Notes under the pieces: generated by a model
What the model was told of the DNA's origin: nothing
The model's database searches: none
Seen by the model: the letters and a program-made list of their open reading frames with translations, nothing else
Part shown: positions 1-8,907 of the stretch, in pieces
How the letters are laid out: each line of letters begins with the position of its first letter
Numbering within the stretch: position 1 is the stretch's first letter
NCBI GenBank assembly: GCA_018222915.1
Contig: JAAEZI010000012.1
Span: forward strand, 1 to 34,580
Source: Algicola sp.
GTDB lineage: Bacteria > Bacteroidota > Bacteroidia > Flavobacteriales > Flavobacteriaceae
Reading direction: 5' to 3'
DNA length: 34,580 bases
Made by a program: the position numbers and the translations under genes

Positions 1-11
1 CGCCTTTTTTG

Positions 12-47
12 AAAGCCCTTCATTTTATTATGAAGGGCTTTTTTGTT
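12..47 (+). terminator. Intrinsic terminator of an off-window gene
   Basis: An 11-bp stem (AAAGCCCTTCA pairing with TGAAGGGCTTT), with a loop of about 8 nt, is followed by a T-run on the + strand. It most likely ends a + strand gene lying left of the window. Only the hairpin is seen; the gene it serves is inferred. Confidence 0.8.
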
Positions 48-204
48 TTTATATTATTCAATTTGAACGTATTTTTAGTGTAAAATAGTTGGTTTAAAAC
101 TGAACAGAACTGACATTCGGTTGAATATTATGGTCAAGTATCATTTTTTATTGAGGGTTAATCTTTTATGATTAACTTGACTTCACAAAAAACCTTAATA
201 TCAA

Positions 205-236
205 CAAAAAAAGCCCTTTGTTTTCACAAAGAGCTT
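205..236 (-). terminator. Terminator of the acyl-CoA dehydrogenase gene
   Basis: Arms AAGCCCTTTG (211-220) and CAAAGAGCTT (226-235) pair with one mismatch. The A-run at 205-212 becomes a T-tail on the minus strand. It sits about 25 nt past the stop codon of the minus-strand gene ending at 261. Confidence 0.75.
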
Positions 237-260
237 GATATAAAGATTATTAAATAAAAC

Positions 261-1403
261 TTATCCCTTGATTACGCCTCTCGAAATTACAATTTTCTGA
301 ATTTCAGAAGTCCCTTCATAAATTTGAGTGATCTTTGCGTCGCGCATTAACCGCTCTACATGGTATTCTTTTACAAAACCATTACCACCATGTATTTGAA
401 CAGCTTCTACCGTTTGTTCCATCGCTACTTTTGAGGCATAAAGCTTTGCCATAGCACTCGACATATCGGAGTTATTCCCTTGATCTTTGTCCCAAGCGGC
501 TTTCATGACTAACATTCGTGCGGCTTCAATTTCAGTGTACATATCAGCTAGCTTAAATGCAATGGCTTGATGATTGCAGATTTCAGTGCCGAAAGCCTTT
601 CGTTCTTTAGAATATTTTAAAGCTAATTCATAGGCACCTGAAGCGATACCTAAAGCTTGAGCTGCGATACCAATTCGGCCACCAGATAGTGTTTTCATAG
701 CAAATTTAAAACCAAACCCGTCTTCACCTATCCTATTTTCCTTTGGTACTTTAACATCATTAAATTGTAAGGTATGTGTATCACTACCACGAATTCCTAA
801 TTTATCTTCTTTGGGACCTATGTCAAAACCATCCATGCCTTTTTCAACGATGAAAGCGTTGATGCCTCTATGACCTTTATCTCTATCTGTTTGAGCAATA
901 ACTAAATAAACATCACTTCGTCCACCGTTTGTAATCCAATTTTTGGTCCCGTTAATCACGTAATGATCACCTTTATCGACGGCAGTGGTCGCTTGAGAAG
1001 TGGCATCACTACCCGCTTCTGGCTCACTTAAACAAAAGGCACCAATAAATTCACCTGTAGCCAATTTTGTCAAATATTTTTCCTTTTGAGCTTCCGTTCC
1101 ATAAGCTTCTAATCCATAACAAACCAAAGAATTGTTAACAGAGACCATTACTGAAGCCGATGCATCAATTTTGGATAATTCTTCCATAATCAGGACATAT
1201 GAAATAGCATCCATACCACTTCCTCCGTATTTCGGGTCTACCATGATTCCCATAAAACCAAGTTCAGCCATTTTTTTGACTAATTCTTTAGGGAATTGTT
1301 GTTTTTCATCACGTTCTATAACGCCTGGAAGTAATTCGGTTTGTGCAAAATCTCGAGCAGCATCACGAATCATAATATGCTCTTCGGTTAAACTAAAATC
1401 CAT
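261..1403 (-). CDS. Acyl-CoA dehydrogenase (short-chain/butyryl type)
   Basis: A 380-aa FAD flavoenzyme of the acyl-CoA dehydrogenase family. The family oxidises acyl-CoA to trans-2-enoyl-CoA and passes electrons to ETF. All three family regions are present: the N-terminal helical domain begins MDFSLTEEH, the middle FAD/substrate motif CLSEPEAGSDA lies near residue 123, and the C-terminal signature IYEGTSEIQ carries the likely catalytic base Glu363. Length is normal for the family. The gene is monocistronic, with its own promoter upstream (1441-1471) and a terminator downstream. The family is secure; chain-length or branched-chain specificity cannot be read from sequence alone. Confidence 0.95.
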   Translation of the reverse strand: MDFSLTEEHIMIRDAARDFAQTELLPGVIERDEKQQFPKELVKKMAELGFMGIMVDPKYGGSGMDAISYVLIMEELSKIDASASVMVSVNNSLVCYGLEAYGTEAQKEKYLTKLATGEFIGAFCLSEPEAGSDATSQATTAVDKGDHYVINGTKNWITNGGRSDVYLVIAQTDRDKGHRGINAFIVEKGMDGFDIGPKEDKLGIRGSDTHTLQFNDVKVPKENRIGEDGFGFKFAMKTLSGGRIGIAAQALGIASGAYELALKYSKERKAFGTEICNHQAIAFKLADMYTEIEAARMLVMKAAWDKDQGNNSDMSSAMAKLYASKVAMEQTVEAVQIHGGNGFVKEYHVERLMRDAKITQIYEGTSEIQKIVISRGVIKG

Positions 1404-1440
1404 TGTAAGTGTAAATTATTGATTTGATAAAAATAGAGAT

Positions 1441-1471
1441 CAAAGATAACTCTTTATTAGTATATTTTCAA
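1441..1471 (-). promoter_or_regulatory. Candidate housekeeping promoter of the acyl-CoA dehydrogenase gene
   Basis: On the minus strand a -7 box TATCTTTG (1448-1441) matches the Bacteroidota TAnnTTTG consensus. TTG at 1471-1469 lies 20 nt upstream of it. The start codon at 1403 would leave a leader of about 30 nt. Confidence 0.55.
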
Positions 1472-1495
1472 TAAGGATTGTTATTTTTACTGAAT

Positions 1496-2554
1496 ATGAC
1501 AAAAACAAATTACAACGTTATTGGTGTCATGTCTGGTACCTCTTTAGACGGTATTGATTTAGCACATATATGTTTTAAATATGATCAAATATGGTCGTTT
1601 AATTTGCTTGCCGTTGAAACTGTTTCATATTCAGTCAAATGGGCTGAAATATTGTCTCATTTGGTAGGATTAGATGCCGAGGAATTAAAAATTACAGATA
1701 AGGATTACACCATCTATTTAGCATCAATCATTAATAGTTTTATAGACAAAAATAGGATTGAGCAATTGGATGCTATTTGTTCGCATGGACATACGGCATT
1801 ACATCAGCCTGATAAAGGCATCACTCATCAGATTGGTAATTTACCTTTGCTAGCGAAATTGACGAATCATGTTGTGGTATGTGATTTTAGGATTCAGGAT
1901 GTAGAGCTTGGAGGACAAGGAGCACCATTAGTTCCTATAGGTGATAAGTTATTGTTCTCAGAATATGATGCTTGTATAAATTTGGGAGGGTTTGCTAATA
2001 TTTCTTTTGATCAAAACACAACTAGAATAGCCTTTGACATCTGTCCAGTTAATGTTGTATTGAATAAGTATGCGAAGAAGAAGGGACTGGAATTTGATGC
2101 GAGCGGTGCGATGGCTAAAGTTGGGAATTTGAATGTTATATTATTGGATGCATTAAATGCCTTCGAATATTATAAGGCATCTCCACCTAAGTCTCTCGGT
2201 ATTGAGTGGGTGGAACAAAAGATATACCCTATTTTAGATGTTTATGAATGTTCTGTAGAGGATATGCTTCGAACATTCACTGAGCACATTGCGATACAAA
2301 TTACAAATAACTTAAACATAAATGCCAATGTCTTATTCACAGGAGGAGGAACTTATAATGACTTCTTAATTGATAGAATCAAAAAATTAAAAAATATCAC
2401 CTTGAATAGACCAGATAATGTCTTAATCGACTATAAAGAAGCTCTAATTTTTGGGCTTTTAGGAGTATTGAAATTAAGAGATGAAATCAATTGTTTAGCT
2501 AGTGTTACTGGAGCAAGTCAAGACCATTGTTCTGGTTCTATTTTTAATCCCTAA
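1496..2554 (+). CDS. anmK: Anhydro-N-acetylmuramic acid kinase
   Basis: The family phosphorylates and opens 1,6-anhydro-MurNAc released during peptidoglycan turnover, giving MurNAc-6-P for recycling. The protein has the N-terminal phosphate-binding motif GVMSGTSLDG (residues 10-19 from this start), HGHTALHQP, the hallmark DFRIQDVELGGQGAPLVP, and a late glycine motif FTGGGTYND. I chose ATG at 1496, giving MTKTNYNVIGVMSG at 352 aa. The upstream TTG at 1478 would add six hydrophobic residues not expected before the first beta strand. It stands alone between the divergent dehydrogenase and the downstream gdh-like gene, which has its own -7 box. Confidence 0.95.
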   Translation: MTKTNYNVIGVMSGTSLDGIDLAHICFKYDQIWSFNLLAVETVSYSVKWAEILSHLVGLDAEELKITDKDYTIYLASIINSFIDKNRIEQLDAICSHGHTALHQPDKGITHQIGNLPLLAKLTNHVVVCDFRIQDVELGGQGAPLVPIGDKLLFSEYDACINLGGFANISFDQNTTRIAFDICPVNVVLNKYAKKKGLEFDASGAMAKVGNLNVILLDALNAFEYYKASPPKSLGIEWVEQKIYPILDVYECSVEDMLRTFTEHIAIQITNNLNINANVLFTGGGTYNDFLIDRIKKLKNITLNRPDNVLIDYKEALIFGLLGVLKLRDEINCLASVTGASQDHCSGSIFNP

Positions 2555-2593
2555 AATTATTGTAAAATTAATATAAAGCGATTTTTTGTTTTT

Positions 2594-2601
2594 TATATTT
2601 G
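2594..2601 (+). promoter_or_regulatory. Candidate -7 box for the Glu/Leu-type dehydrogenase gene
   Basis: TATATTTG fits TAnnTTTG and lies 20 nt before the ATG at 2621. No TTG is present at the ideal 17-23 nt spacing upstream, so only half of the promoter is supported. Confidence 0.4.
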
Positions 2602-2620
2602 TTAAAGAATAACTAACTAA

Positions 2621-3847
2621 ATGAAAGAATTACTTCAAAAGTACGAGGATAAAGACCCTGAAATTATATTTAATTGGAAAGACCCTGAAACTGAAGCTGA
2701 AGGCTGGACAGTCATAAACTCTTTAAGAGGTGGAGCTGCAGGTGGTGGTACGCGTATGCGGAAAGGTTTGGATATGAATGAAGTCTTGTCACTCGCCAAA
2801 ACCATGGAAGTCAAGTTTACAGTTTCTGGTCCAGCAATCGGAGGAGCGAAATCAGGCATCAACTTCGATCCTAAAGACCCAAGAAAAAAAGGTGTTTTAG
2901 AACGCTGGTATAAAGCCGTATCGCCATTACTCAAAAGTTATTATGGAACAGGTGGTGATTTAAATGTAGACGAGATTCACGAAGTTATCCCTATCACAGA
3001 AGAAAGTGGTGTTTGGCATCCCCAAGAAGGTGTTTTTGAGGGGCATTTTAAACCCACTCAAGCCGATAAAATTAATCGAATCGGACAATTACGCCATGGC
3101 GTCATCAAGGTGATCGAAAACCCAAAATACTCACCAAGTGTGGCTAAAAAATATACCGTTGCTGACATGATAACAGGTTTTGGTGTGGCAGAGGCAGCAA
3201 AGCATTTTTATGATGTTCACGGTGATTCGATTATCGGGAAGCGAGCTATAGTTCAAGGTTTTGGTAATGTAGGTGCCGCAGCAGCTTTTTATTTATCGCA
3301 GATGGGAGCAAAGGTCGTTGGTATCATTGATATTGTCGGTGGATTGATCAACGAGGAGGGTTTTACGTTTGAAGAAATTACAGAGCTTTATTTAAATAAG
3401 ACAGGGAACTCATTAGTGAGTGAGCATTTGATTCCGTTTTCAGAAATGAATGACAGAATTTGGTCACTTGAAACTGAAATATTTGCGCCTTGTGCGGCCT
3501 CTAGGTTGATCACACAGGATCAAATTGATCAAATGATCCATACGGGATTGGAGGTTATTTCATGTGGTGCCAATGTGCCATTTGCAGATAAGGAGATCTT
3601 CTTCGGAAGTATTATGGAACATACCGATAATCGTGTGAGTTTAATTCCTGATTTTATCTCTAATTGCGGAATGGCGCGAGTCTTTGCCTATTTTATGGAG
3701 CGTAAAGTGCAAATGACCGATGAGGCTATTTTTAATGACACTTCAGAAATTATAAAAAAAGCAATTCAAAAGGTTTACGAAAAAAACCAGTCGAAAACTG
3801 GTATTAGTGCGACAGCCTTCGAAATTGCCTTAACACAACTAATATAA
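2621..3847 (+). CDS. Glu/Leu/Phe/Val family amino-acid dehydrogenase
   Basis: A 408-aa NAD(P)-dependent amino-acid dehydrogenase, which interconverts an amino acid and its 2-oxo acid plus ammonia. The dimerisation/catalytic domain has the conserved lysine motif GGAKSGI (Lys77) and a glycine-rich substrate loop, RGGAAGGGTRMR. The Rossmann domain carries VQGFGNVGAAAA followed by a dinucleotide-binding strand. Members of about this size in Bacteroidota are often annotated as glutamate or leucine dehydrogenase; specificity cannot be assigned here. Only 10 nt separate it from the antiporter gene downstream, so the two are probably co-transcribed. Confidence 0.9.
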   Translation: MKELLQKYEDKDPEIIFNWKDPETEAEGWTVINSLRGGAAGGGTRMRKGLDMNEVLSLAKTMEVKFTVSGPAIGGAKSGINFDPKDPRKKGVLERWYKAVSPLLKSYYGTGGDLNVDEIHEVIPITEESGVWHPQEGVFEGHFKPTQADKINRIGQLRHGVIKVIENPKYSPSVAKKYTVADMITGFGVAEAAKHFYDVHGDSIIGKRAIVQGFGNVGAAAAFYLSQMGAKVVGIIDIVGGLINEEGFTFEEITELYLNKTGNSLVSEHLIPFSEMNDRIWSLETEIFAPCAASRLITQDQIDQMIHTGLEVISCGANVPFADKEIFFGSIMEHTDNRVSLIPDFISNCGMARVFAYFMERKVQMTDEAIFNDTSEIIKKAIQKVYEKNQSKTGISATAFEIALTQLI

Positions 3848-3857
3848 TAAACCAACT

Positions 3858-5255
3858 ATGGAAACAATAATAGTCTTAGTATTTGCCTTAGGATATTTAG
3901 CAATCACTGTTGAACACAGTATCAAAATTGATAAGCTTATTCCAGCTTTGGTCATGATGGCCATAAGTTGGGCATTAATTTCTTTGGGGATTGACACTTT
4001 CCCGCAATGGTTTGATTCTGCTAATCATGGACTCGTTGATGGGTTTTCTGGAATGGAACATGATAGTAAAATGCACATCATGGAAGAAACGCTTTTACAT
4101 CATCTAGGCAAAACTGCAGAAATATTAGTGTTTTTATTAGGCGCAATGACTATTGTAGAAATTATAGATTATTTTGATGGTTTCTCAACGATCAAGAGTT
4201 TTATAAAAACTAAAAGCAAAAAGAGAATTCTTTGGATTTTTGGATTTTTAGCATTCATTCTCTCAGCGATTATTGATAACCTAACGGCTACAATTGTATT
4301 GATTTCAATTTTACAAAAACTAGTGTATGATCGCGATGTTCGTATTTGGTACGCTGGTTTGATTATTATTGCAGCAAATGCTGGTGGTGCTTGGTCACCA
4401 ATTGGAGATGTAACGACTACGATGCTATGGATTGGCAACAAGGTGACTACCGGACACTTATTTGTGTATCTTTTTATACCATCACTTTTATGTATGCTGG
4501 TTCCGTTTTTTGTGGCATCATTCTTAAAACCATTTAAAGGCAATTTGGATCAAAGTACTGATGAAAGAAGTGAACAACCTAAAAGTAAGTTCAGTTCAAC
4601 CATGCTTTACTTAGGTCTGGGTGGTATTGTATCAGTGCCTATTTTTAAAACAGTGACCCATCTTCCACCTTATGTTGGGATGATGTTGGCTTTAGGCGTC
4701 GTCGCTATTTTTGCTGAAATTTATAGTAATTCAAAATTTAGTATTTCTAGTCACGATTCTGACGAAAGCGATGCACACGCACACCACAGTCCAGTTCATC
4801 ATTCATTATCTAAAATAGAACTGCCAAGTATCTTGTTTTTCCTTGGAATTTTAATGGCTGTTGCCGCCTTGGAGTCCTTGGGTATTTTGTTCGGATTTGC
4901 AACAACACTGCAAGATAACATGCCAATGCTAGGAACAGAATTACATCATGAAGGCGTTTCCGATTTGGTGGTACTTCTCTTAGGTGTTGGTTCGGCTGTT
5001 ATCGATAATGTACCATTAGTAGCAGCTAGTTTAGGGATGTTCTCTGAACCAATTGATAACGAACTTTGGCATTTCATTGCGTACTCTGCTGGAACTGGAG
5101 GTAGCATGCTTATTATAGGTTCTGCGGCTGGAGTTGTAGCTATGGGAATGGAGAAAATTGACTTTTTCTGGTATTTAAAGAAAATCTCTTGGTTAGCTCT
5201 CATTGGATTTTTGGCGGGCGCCGTTGCTTTTATGTTTACCAGAACAATATTTTAA
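3858..5255 (+). CDS. nhaD: NhaD-type sodium:proton antiporter
   Basis: A 465-aa polytopic inner-membrane protein of the NhaD / ion-transporter superfamily, exchanging Na+ or Li+ for H+. Family-like signatures are visible: DNLTATIVLISILQ, GGAWSPIGDVTTTMLWIG, VIDNVPLVAASLGMF and GTGGSMLIIGSAAGVVAMG. The paired re-entrant-like motifs imply inverted-repeat architecture. A central hydrophilic loop (about residues 298-320) is acidic and then histidine-rich. The gene follows the amino-acid dehydrogenase by 10 nt and is followed by a 70-nt gap before exbB. Assignment to NhaD rather than a generic arsenite-permease-like carrier is well supported by these motifs. Confidence 0.9.
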   Translation: METIIVLVFALGYLAITVEHSIKIDKLIPALVMMAISWALISLGIDTFPQWFDSANHGLVDGFSGMEHDSKMHIMEETLLHHLGKTAEILVFLLGAMTIVEIIDYFDGFSTIKSFIKTKSKKRILWIFGFLAFILSAIIDNLTATIVLISILQKLVYDRDVRIWYAGLIIIAANAGGAWSPIGDVTTTMLWIGNKVTTGHLFVYLFIPSLLCMLVPFFVASFLKPFKGNLDQSTDERSEQPKSKFSSTMLYLGLGGIVSVPIFKTVTHLPPYVGMMLALGVVAIFAEIYSNSKFSISSHDSDESDAHAHHSPVHHSLSKIELPSILFFLGILMAVAALESLGILFGFATTLQDNMPMLGTELHHEGVSDLVVLLLGVGSAVIDNVPLVAASLGMFSEPIDNELWHFIAYSAGTGGSMLIIGSAAGVVAMGMEKIDFFWYLKKISWLALIGFLAGAVAFMFTRTIF

Positions 5256-5325
5256 CAGACATACTTAATACAGAAAAGCGTCGTTATTACAATAGTTAAA
5301 AACGTAATTTTTAATTTTAAACACT

Positions 5326-6021
5326 ATGATATTACAAGGTAATATTCAAGAAGGAGCAGAGGTCATTACTGATCCTGAGTCCACTGAAAAGACTTTATCC
5401 ATTATAGAACTCATTAGTAGCGGAGGAGCAGCTGGTCAAGTCATTATTGCTGTTTTATTTATTCTACTCATTGTGGCTATTTATATTTATTTCGAACGTC
5501 TATTCGCGATTAAGGCAGCTTCCAAGATAGATGCGAATTTTATGAATCAAATTAAAGACCATGTAAGTAATGGGAAAATTGATTCAGCACAAGTGCTTTG
5601 TGCTCAAGTCAATTCACCAGTGTCACGACTCATTAATAAAGGCATTACAAGAATAGGAAAACCTTTAGATGACATCAATACCGCCATTGAAAATGCAGGC
5701 CGACTAGAAATATATGGGTTGGAAAAAAATGTTAGTGTCTTAGCGACCATTTCCGGTGCAGCTCCAATGATTGGGTTTTTAGGAACTGTGATTGGAATGA
5801 TCCTATCCATTTTTGAGATTGCCAATTCTGGAGGTCAAATTGATATCAAATTATTAGCAGATGGTTTATACACAGCAATGACTACAACTGTGGCAGGACT
5901 TATTGTTGGTATTGTGGGATACATAGCGTACAATCATTTGGTAGTGAAAACAGATAAGGTTGTTTATCAAATGGAAGCCAACTCCTTGGAGTTTTTAGAT
6001 CACTTAAACGAACCTATTTAA
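5326..6021 (+). CDS. exbB: ExbB/TolQ/MotA-family proton channel protein
   Basis: A 231-aa inner-membrane protein, the ExbB-like pentameric subunit of a TonB energising complex. It has a hydrophobic segment near residues 36-55, a cytoplasmic stretch, and two further membrane segments in the C-terminal half. The conserved MotA/TolQ/ExbB core includes ISGAAPMIGFLGTVIGMI and GLYTAMTTTVAGLIVGI. The stop codon overlaps the exbD start by one base (TAATG), so translation is probably coupled. Together with exbD and tonB it forms a complete energising set. TolQ-type function for Tol-Pal is possible, but the tonB neighbour favours ExbB. Confidence 0.92.
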   Translation: MILQGNIQEGAEVITDPESTEKTLSIIELISSGGAAGQVIIAVLFILLIVAIYIYFERLFAIKAASKIDANFMNQIKDHVSNGKIDSAQVLCAQVNSPVSRLINKGITRIGKPLDDINTAIENAGRLEIYGLEKNVSVLATISGAAPMIGFLGTVIGMILSIFEIANSGGQIDIKLLADGLYTAMTTTVAGLIVGIVGYIAYNHLVVKTDKVVYQMEANSLEFLDHLNEPI

Positions 6022-6416
6022 TGAATTTAAGAGGAAGAAATAAAGTCACGCCAGAATTCAATATGTCTTCAATGACTGATATTGTATTCTTGCTATTGAT
6101 CTTTTTTATGTTGGCCTCAACGTTGGTTACCACCAATGCTATTGATATTTTATTGCCAAAGGCGAGTGGTAAAACAGAAAACAAACGTTCCGTTGCCGTC
6201 AGTATCAAAAAAGATTTGACCTATTATATCGATCAAAAGCGAGTAGGTGAAAGTGTCTTGGAGAATGAATTAATTTCGGCATTGGCTAATCAAGACCAAC
6301 CTACTGTGGTTCTTAGAGCTGAAAAATCGGTGCCAGTTGAGAACGTGGTCAAAGTCATGGACATTGCTAATAGGAATAAATTTAAAGTCATTTTAGCGGT
6401 TAAACCCAATAATTAA
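6021..6416 (+). CDS. exbD: ExbD/TolR biopolymer transport protein
   Basis: A 131-aa single-pass inner-membrane protein with a short cytoplasmic N-terminus, one membrane helix and a periplasmic domain. The essential membrane aspartate typical of the family is visible in MTDIVFLLLIFFML (Asp20). With ExbB it converts the proton gradient into TonB motion. It starts on the last base of the exbB stop codon and lies 69 nt before tonB. The family call is firm; ExbD is preferred over TolR because of its gene partners. Confidence 0.93.
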   Translation: MNLRGRNKVTPEFNMSSMTDIVFLLLIFFMLASTLVTTNAIDILLPKASGKTENKRSVAVSIKKDLTYYIDQKRVGESVLENELISALANQDQPTVVLRAEKSVPVENVVKVMDIANRNKFKVILAVKPNN

Positions 6417-6485
6417 GACCTTGATTTAATCTTCGGAACAACTATTGCTTTAAATCTAAAAGGGATTAGTCAACTCAGTTAATTA

Positions 6486-7343
6486 ATGAAATACTTTCAA
6501 ACAAAACACGAGCAAAATTCAGCAAAAATTACAACATTGATTGTGACGATTCTGCTATTGCTTTTATTTGTAGTACGAGGGTGTGCATATATGGATCCGC
6601 CTTTGGAATATGGTGTGGCTGTGAACTTCGGTAATTCACCAGTTGGTTCAGGTAAAATTCAACCTACGGAACCCATTAAATCGAGAGTTAAAGAACAAGT
6701 AACTAAAGAAGAATCGCAACCTGAGGAGACCCAAGTTGAAGAAACGTCGAAACCAAATAGTCAGGCAGAGGATGTCTTGACTAATGAATCTGCCGAGGCG
6801 ATTGCCATAAAGAAAGCCAAAGAAGCTGAAGCCAAAGCTCAAGCAGAAGCAAAACGTCATGAGGATCTTAGAAAAGCCGAAGAGGAACGAAAACGAAAAG
6901 AAGAGCAAGCTAAGAAGGATAAATTGGACGCGCTTATTGGTGGTGTAAAAAAATCGGAAGGACCAACTTCTAATGGTGAAGGACCAGGTGATGGTCCAGG
7001 AGATAAAGGAGATTTGGATGGTAGTCCTTATGCTCCTTATACTGGAAAACCGGGTGTTGGTAATGGTGGTATGGGTTACGGATTGAATGGACGAGGCAAA
7101 CCGAGTTATAAAGTCTTTGACGGTTGTGAGAATGAATATGGACTCATAGTGGTAGATATTGTGGTTAATCAAAATGGAAATGTGATTGATGCTACTCCTG
7201 GTGTTAAGGGTAGTAGTAATGCCACAACTTGTTTAAAAGAACAAGCCAGAAAAATTGCCATGTCTTATAAATGGCCAGCAGATTCAAAAGCACCTGCTAG
7301 ACAGTATGGTAAAGTAAGTGTCAACTTTACACCGTCGAATTAG
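6486..7343 (+). CDS. tonB: TonB-like energy transducer
   Basis: A 285-aa protein with one N-terminal membrane anchor (about residues 15-31). A long charged Ala/Glu/Lys-rich stalk (about 60-150) and a Gly/Pro-rich linker (about 160-210) follow, then a C-terminal beta/alpha domain. That domain includes GLIVVDIVVNQNGNVIDA and ends at KVSVNFTPSN. This order is the standard TonB layout: anchor, periplasm-spanning stalk, receptor-binding domain. The C-terminal domain contains two cysteines (FDGCEN and TTCLKE), possibly a disulfide. It lies directly downstream of exbB-exbD, and the folC start follows two bases after its stop. Confidence 0.9.
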   Translation: MKYFQTKHEQNSAKITTLIVTILLLLLFVVRGCAYMDPPLEYGVAVNFGNSPVGSGKIQPTEPIKSRVKEQVTKEESQPEETQVEETSKPNSQAEDVLTNESAEAIAIKKAKEAEAKAQAEAKRHEDLRKAEEERKRKEEQAKKDKLDALIGGVKKSEGPTSNGEGPGDGPGDKGDLDGSPYAPYTGKPGVGNGGMGYGLNGRGKPSYKVFDGCENEYGLIVVDIVVNQNGNVIDATPGVKGSSNATTCLKEQARKIAMSYKWPADSKAPARQYGKVSVNFTPSN

Positions 7344-7345
7344 CA

Positions 7346-8563
7346 ATGAATTATCAAGATACTGTCAACTGGATGTTTCAACAGTTACCGATGTATCAGA
7401 AACAAGGAAGGTCTGCTTTTAAAAAAGACCTATCCAATACAAAGTTATTAGCTAATCACCTTCATCATCCAGAATCAAAATTTAAAAGCATTCATGTGGC
7501 AGGAACGAACGGGAAAGGTTCTACAAGTCATATGTTGGCCTCTATTTTTCAAGAATCTGGATTAAAAGTAGGTTTGTATACATCACCACATTTGAAAGAT
7601 TTTAGAGAGCGTATTAAAATTAATGGTAAAGACATAAGTAAGCAATACGTCATCGGATTTATAAAGCGTCACCAGTCTTTTTTTGAGTCGCACTATCTGT
7701 CATTTTTTGAAATGACCGTGGGATTGGCGTTTGATTATTTCGCTCGAAAAAAAGTGGATATTGCTATTATTGAAGTGGGACTTGGTGGTCGTTTGGATTC
7801 GACAAACATTATTGTTCCCGAATTAGCCATCATTACAAATATTGGCTTGGACCACACACAATTTTTAGGAGATACGTACGAAGACATCGCCAAGGAGAAA
7901 GCAGGCATTATTAAACCTAATGTTCCTGTAGTTATTGGAGAATCGCAAGATGAGACAAAACCTGTATTTTTGAAAATAGCCAAAGAACGACAATCTGATA
8001 TCTTTTTTGCTGACGAGTCACAGGATAACGAATATTCCAGTGATTTAAAAGGACTCTATCAAAAACACAATAAAAAGACTGTAGTTCAGTCTGTTAAAGT
8101 GCTCAATCAACAGGGATATCAAATTTCTGAAACCAGTCTCATGAGAGGTTTGGCAAATGTTGTTGCAAATACAGGACTTAAAGGTCGCTGGCAGGTGTTG
8201 CAAGAATCACCCAAAATAATTTGTGATACAGCTCACAATAAAGAGGTGTTAAGATACATCGTAAAACAGTTGCAGATGGAAACCTATAAACAACTGCATA
8301 TTGTTTTTGGAGTCGTTAACGACAAAGATGTGGGTGCCATTTTACCCATATTACCAAAACAGGCCCAATATTATTTTTGTAGACCAGATGTTCCACGCGG
8401 ACTTGATGAAAAATCCCTTAAATCTATTTTTAGTGCCAAGGGTTTTCAAGGAAGTACATATGGTAGTGTAAAAACGGCTCTTGAGGCGGCAAAAGAAAAG
8501 GCTACTCAAGAAGATCTTATATTTATTGGAGGAAGCACATTTGTTGTCGCTGAAATCGTCTAA
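7346..8563 (+). CDS. folC: Bifunctional dihydrofolate/folylpolyglutamate synthase
   Basis: A 405-aa Mur-ligase-fold enzyme that adds glutamate to dihydropteroate and extends folate polyglutamate tails using ATP. The ATP loop GTNGKGST is at residues 53-60. Other family motifs include YTSPHLKDFRERI, IIEVGLGGRLDSTN and ITNIGLDHTQFLG. The C-terminal Mur-ligase domain has DTAHNKE and a terminal GGSTFVVAEI. Length is normal. It starts two bases after the tonB stop and is likely translated from the same mRNA. The physical link to tonB appears organisational rather than functional. Confidence 0.94.
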   Translation: MNYQDTVNWMFQQLPMYQKQGRSAFKKDLSNTKLLANHLHHPESKFKSIHVAGTNGKGSTSHMLASIFQESGLKVGLYTSPHLKDFRERIKINGKDISKQYVIGFIKRHQSFFESHYLSFFEMTVGLAFDYFARKKVDIAIIEVGLGGRLDSTNIIVPELAIITNIGLDHTQFLGDTYEDIAKEKAGIIKPNVPVVIGESQDETKPVFLKIAKERQSDIFFADESQDNEYSSDLKGLYQKHNKKTVVQSVKVLNQQGYQISETSLMRGLANVVANTGLKGRWQVLQESPKIICDTAHNKEVLRYIVKQLQMETYKQLHIVFGVVNDKDVGAILPILPKQAQYYFCRPDVPRGLDEKSLKSIFSAKGFQGSTYGSVKTALEAAKEKATQEDLIFIGGSTFVVAEIV

Positions 8564-8607
8564 ACTCGATTTATTTGTATATTTAAAATTCAATTCAATT
8601 TTTTAAA

Positions 8608-8901
8608 ATGACTGAAATAATCAACCAAATATTTGCATTGGATTCAAGGTTAAAAAAAGAAAACAACGAGAGTGGTCATCGGTATTTTGAACGAATTTAC
8701 CATGAATTTGAATCTTTAGGGTTTCAAATTGTTAATCCTTTGGGTCAAACTTATCGAAACGAAATGACCGATGTAGAAGCGAATATTTTAGGTGATTTAA
8801 GTCGTAATTCTACCATCACCAAAGTTTTAAAACCAGTTATTTATCAAATTGAAAATAATGAAACCAAACTCCTACAAAAAGGAATTGTAATTGTAGAATA
8901 G
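8608..8901 (+). CDS. Small GrpE-head-like protein paired with an Hsp70
   Basis: A 97-aa protein of uncertain family. Its C-terminal two-thirds resembles the beta-rich head of GrpE, the DnaK nucleotide-exchange factor. A Leu-Gly-hydrophobic-Pro-Leu-Gly-Gln stretch (LGFQIVNPLGQTY) stands where GrpE has its G-PLG-FDP region. TITKVLKPVIY and LLQKGIVIVE align with the final TVxxVLxxGY / LRPAxVxV strands. The long dimerising helix of GrpE is missing; only about 35 residues of probable helix precede the head. It lies six bases upstream of the Hsp70 start, so it is surely co-transcribed. The GrpE relation is inferred from pattern and context, not shown by alignment. Confidence 0.55.
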   Translation: MTEIINQIFALDSRLKKENNESGHRYFERIYHEFESLGFQIVNPLGQTYRNEMTDVEANILGDLSRNSTITKVLKPVIYQIENNETKLLQKGIVIVE

Positions 8902-8907
8902 TCTCAA

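Noticed and set aside
4169-4543. 124-codon open frame antisense to the antiporter gene
   Set aside because: It is a shadow of a membrane-protein gene; the sense frame has clear NhaD motifs.
6648-7172. 174-codon open frame antisense to tonB
   Set aside because: It mirrors the biased Glu/Lys/Ala-rich stalk codons of tonB, giving a Phe/Ser/Arg-rich nonsense protein. No independent signal supports it.
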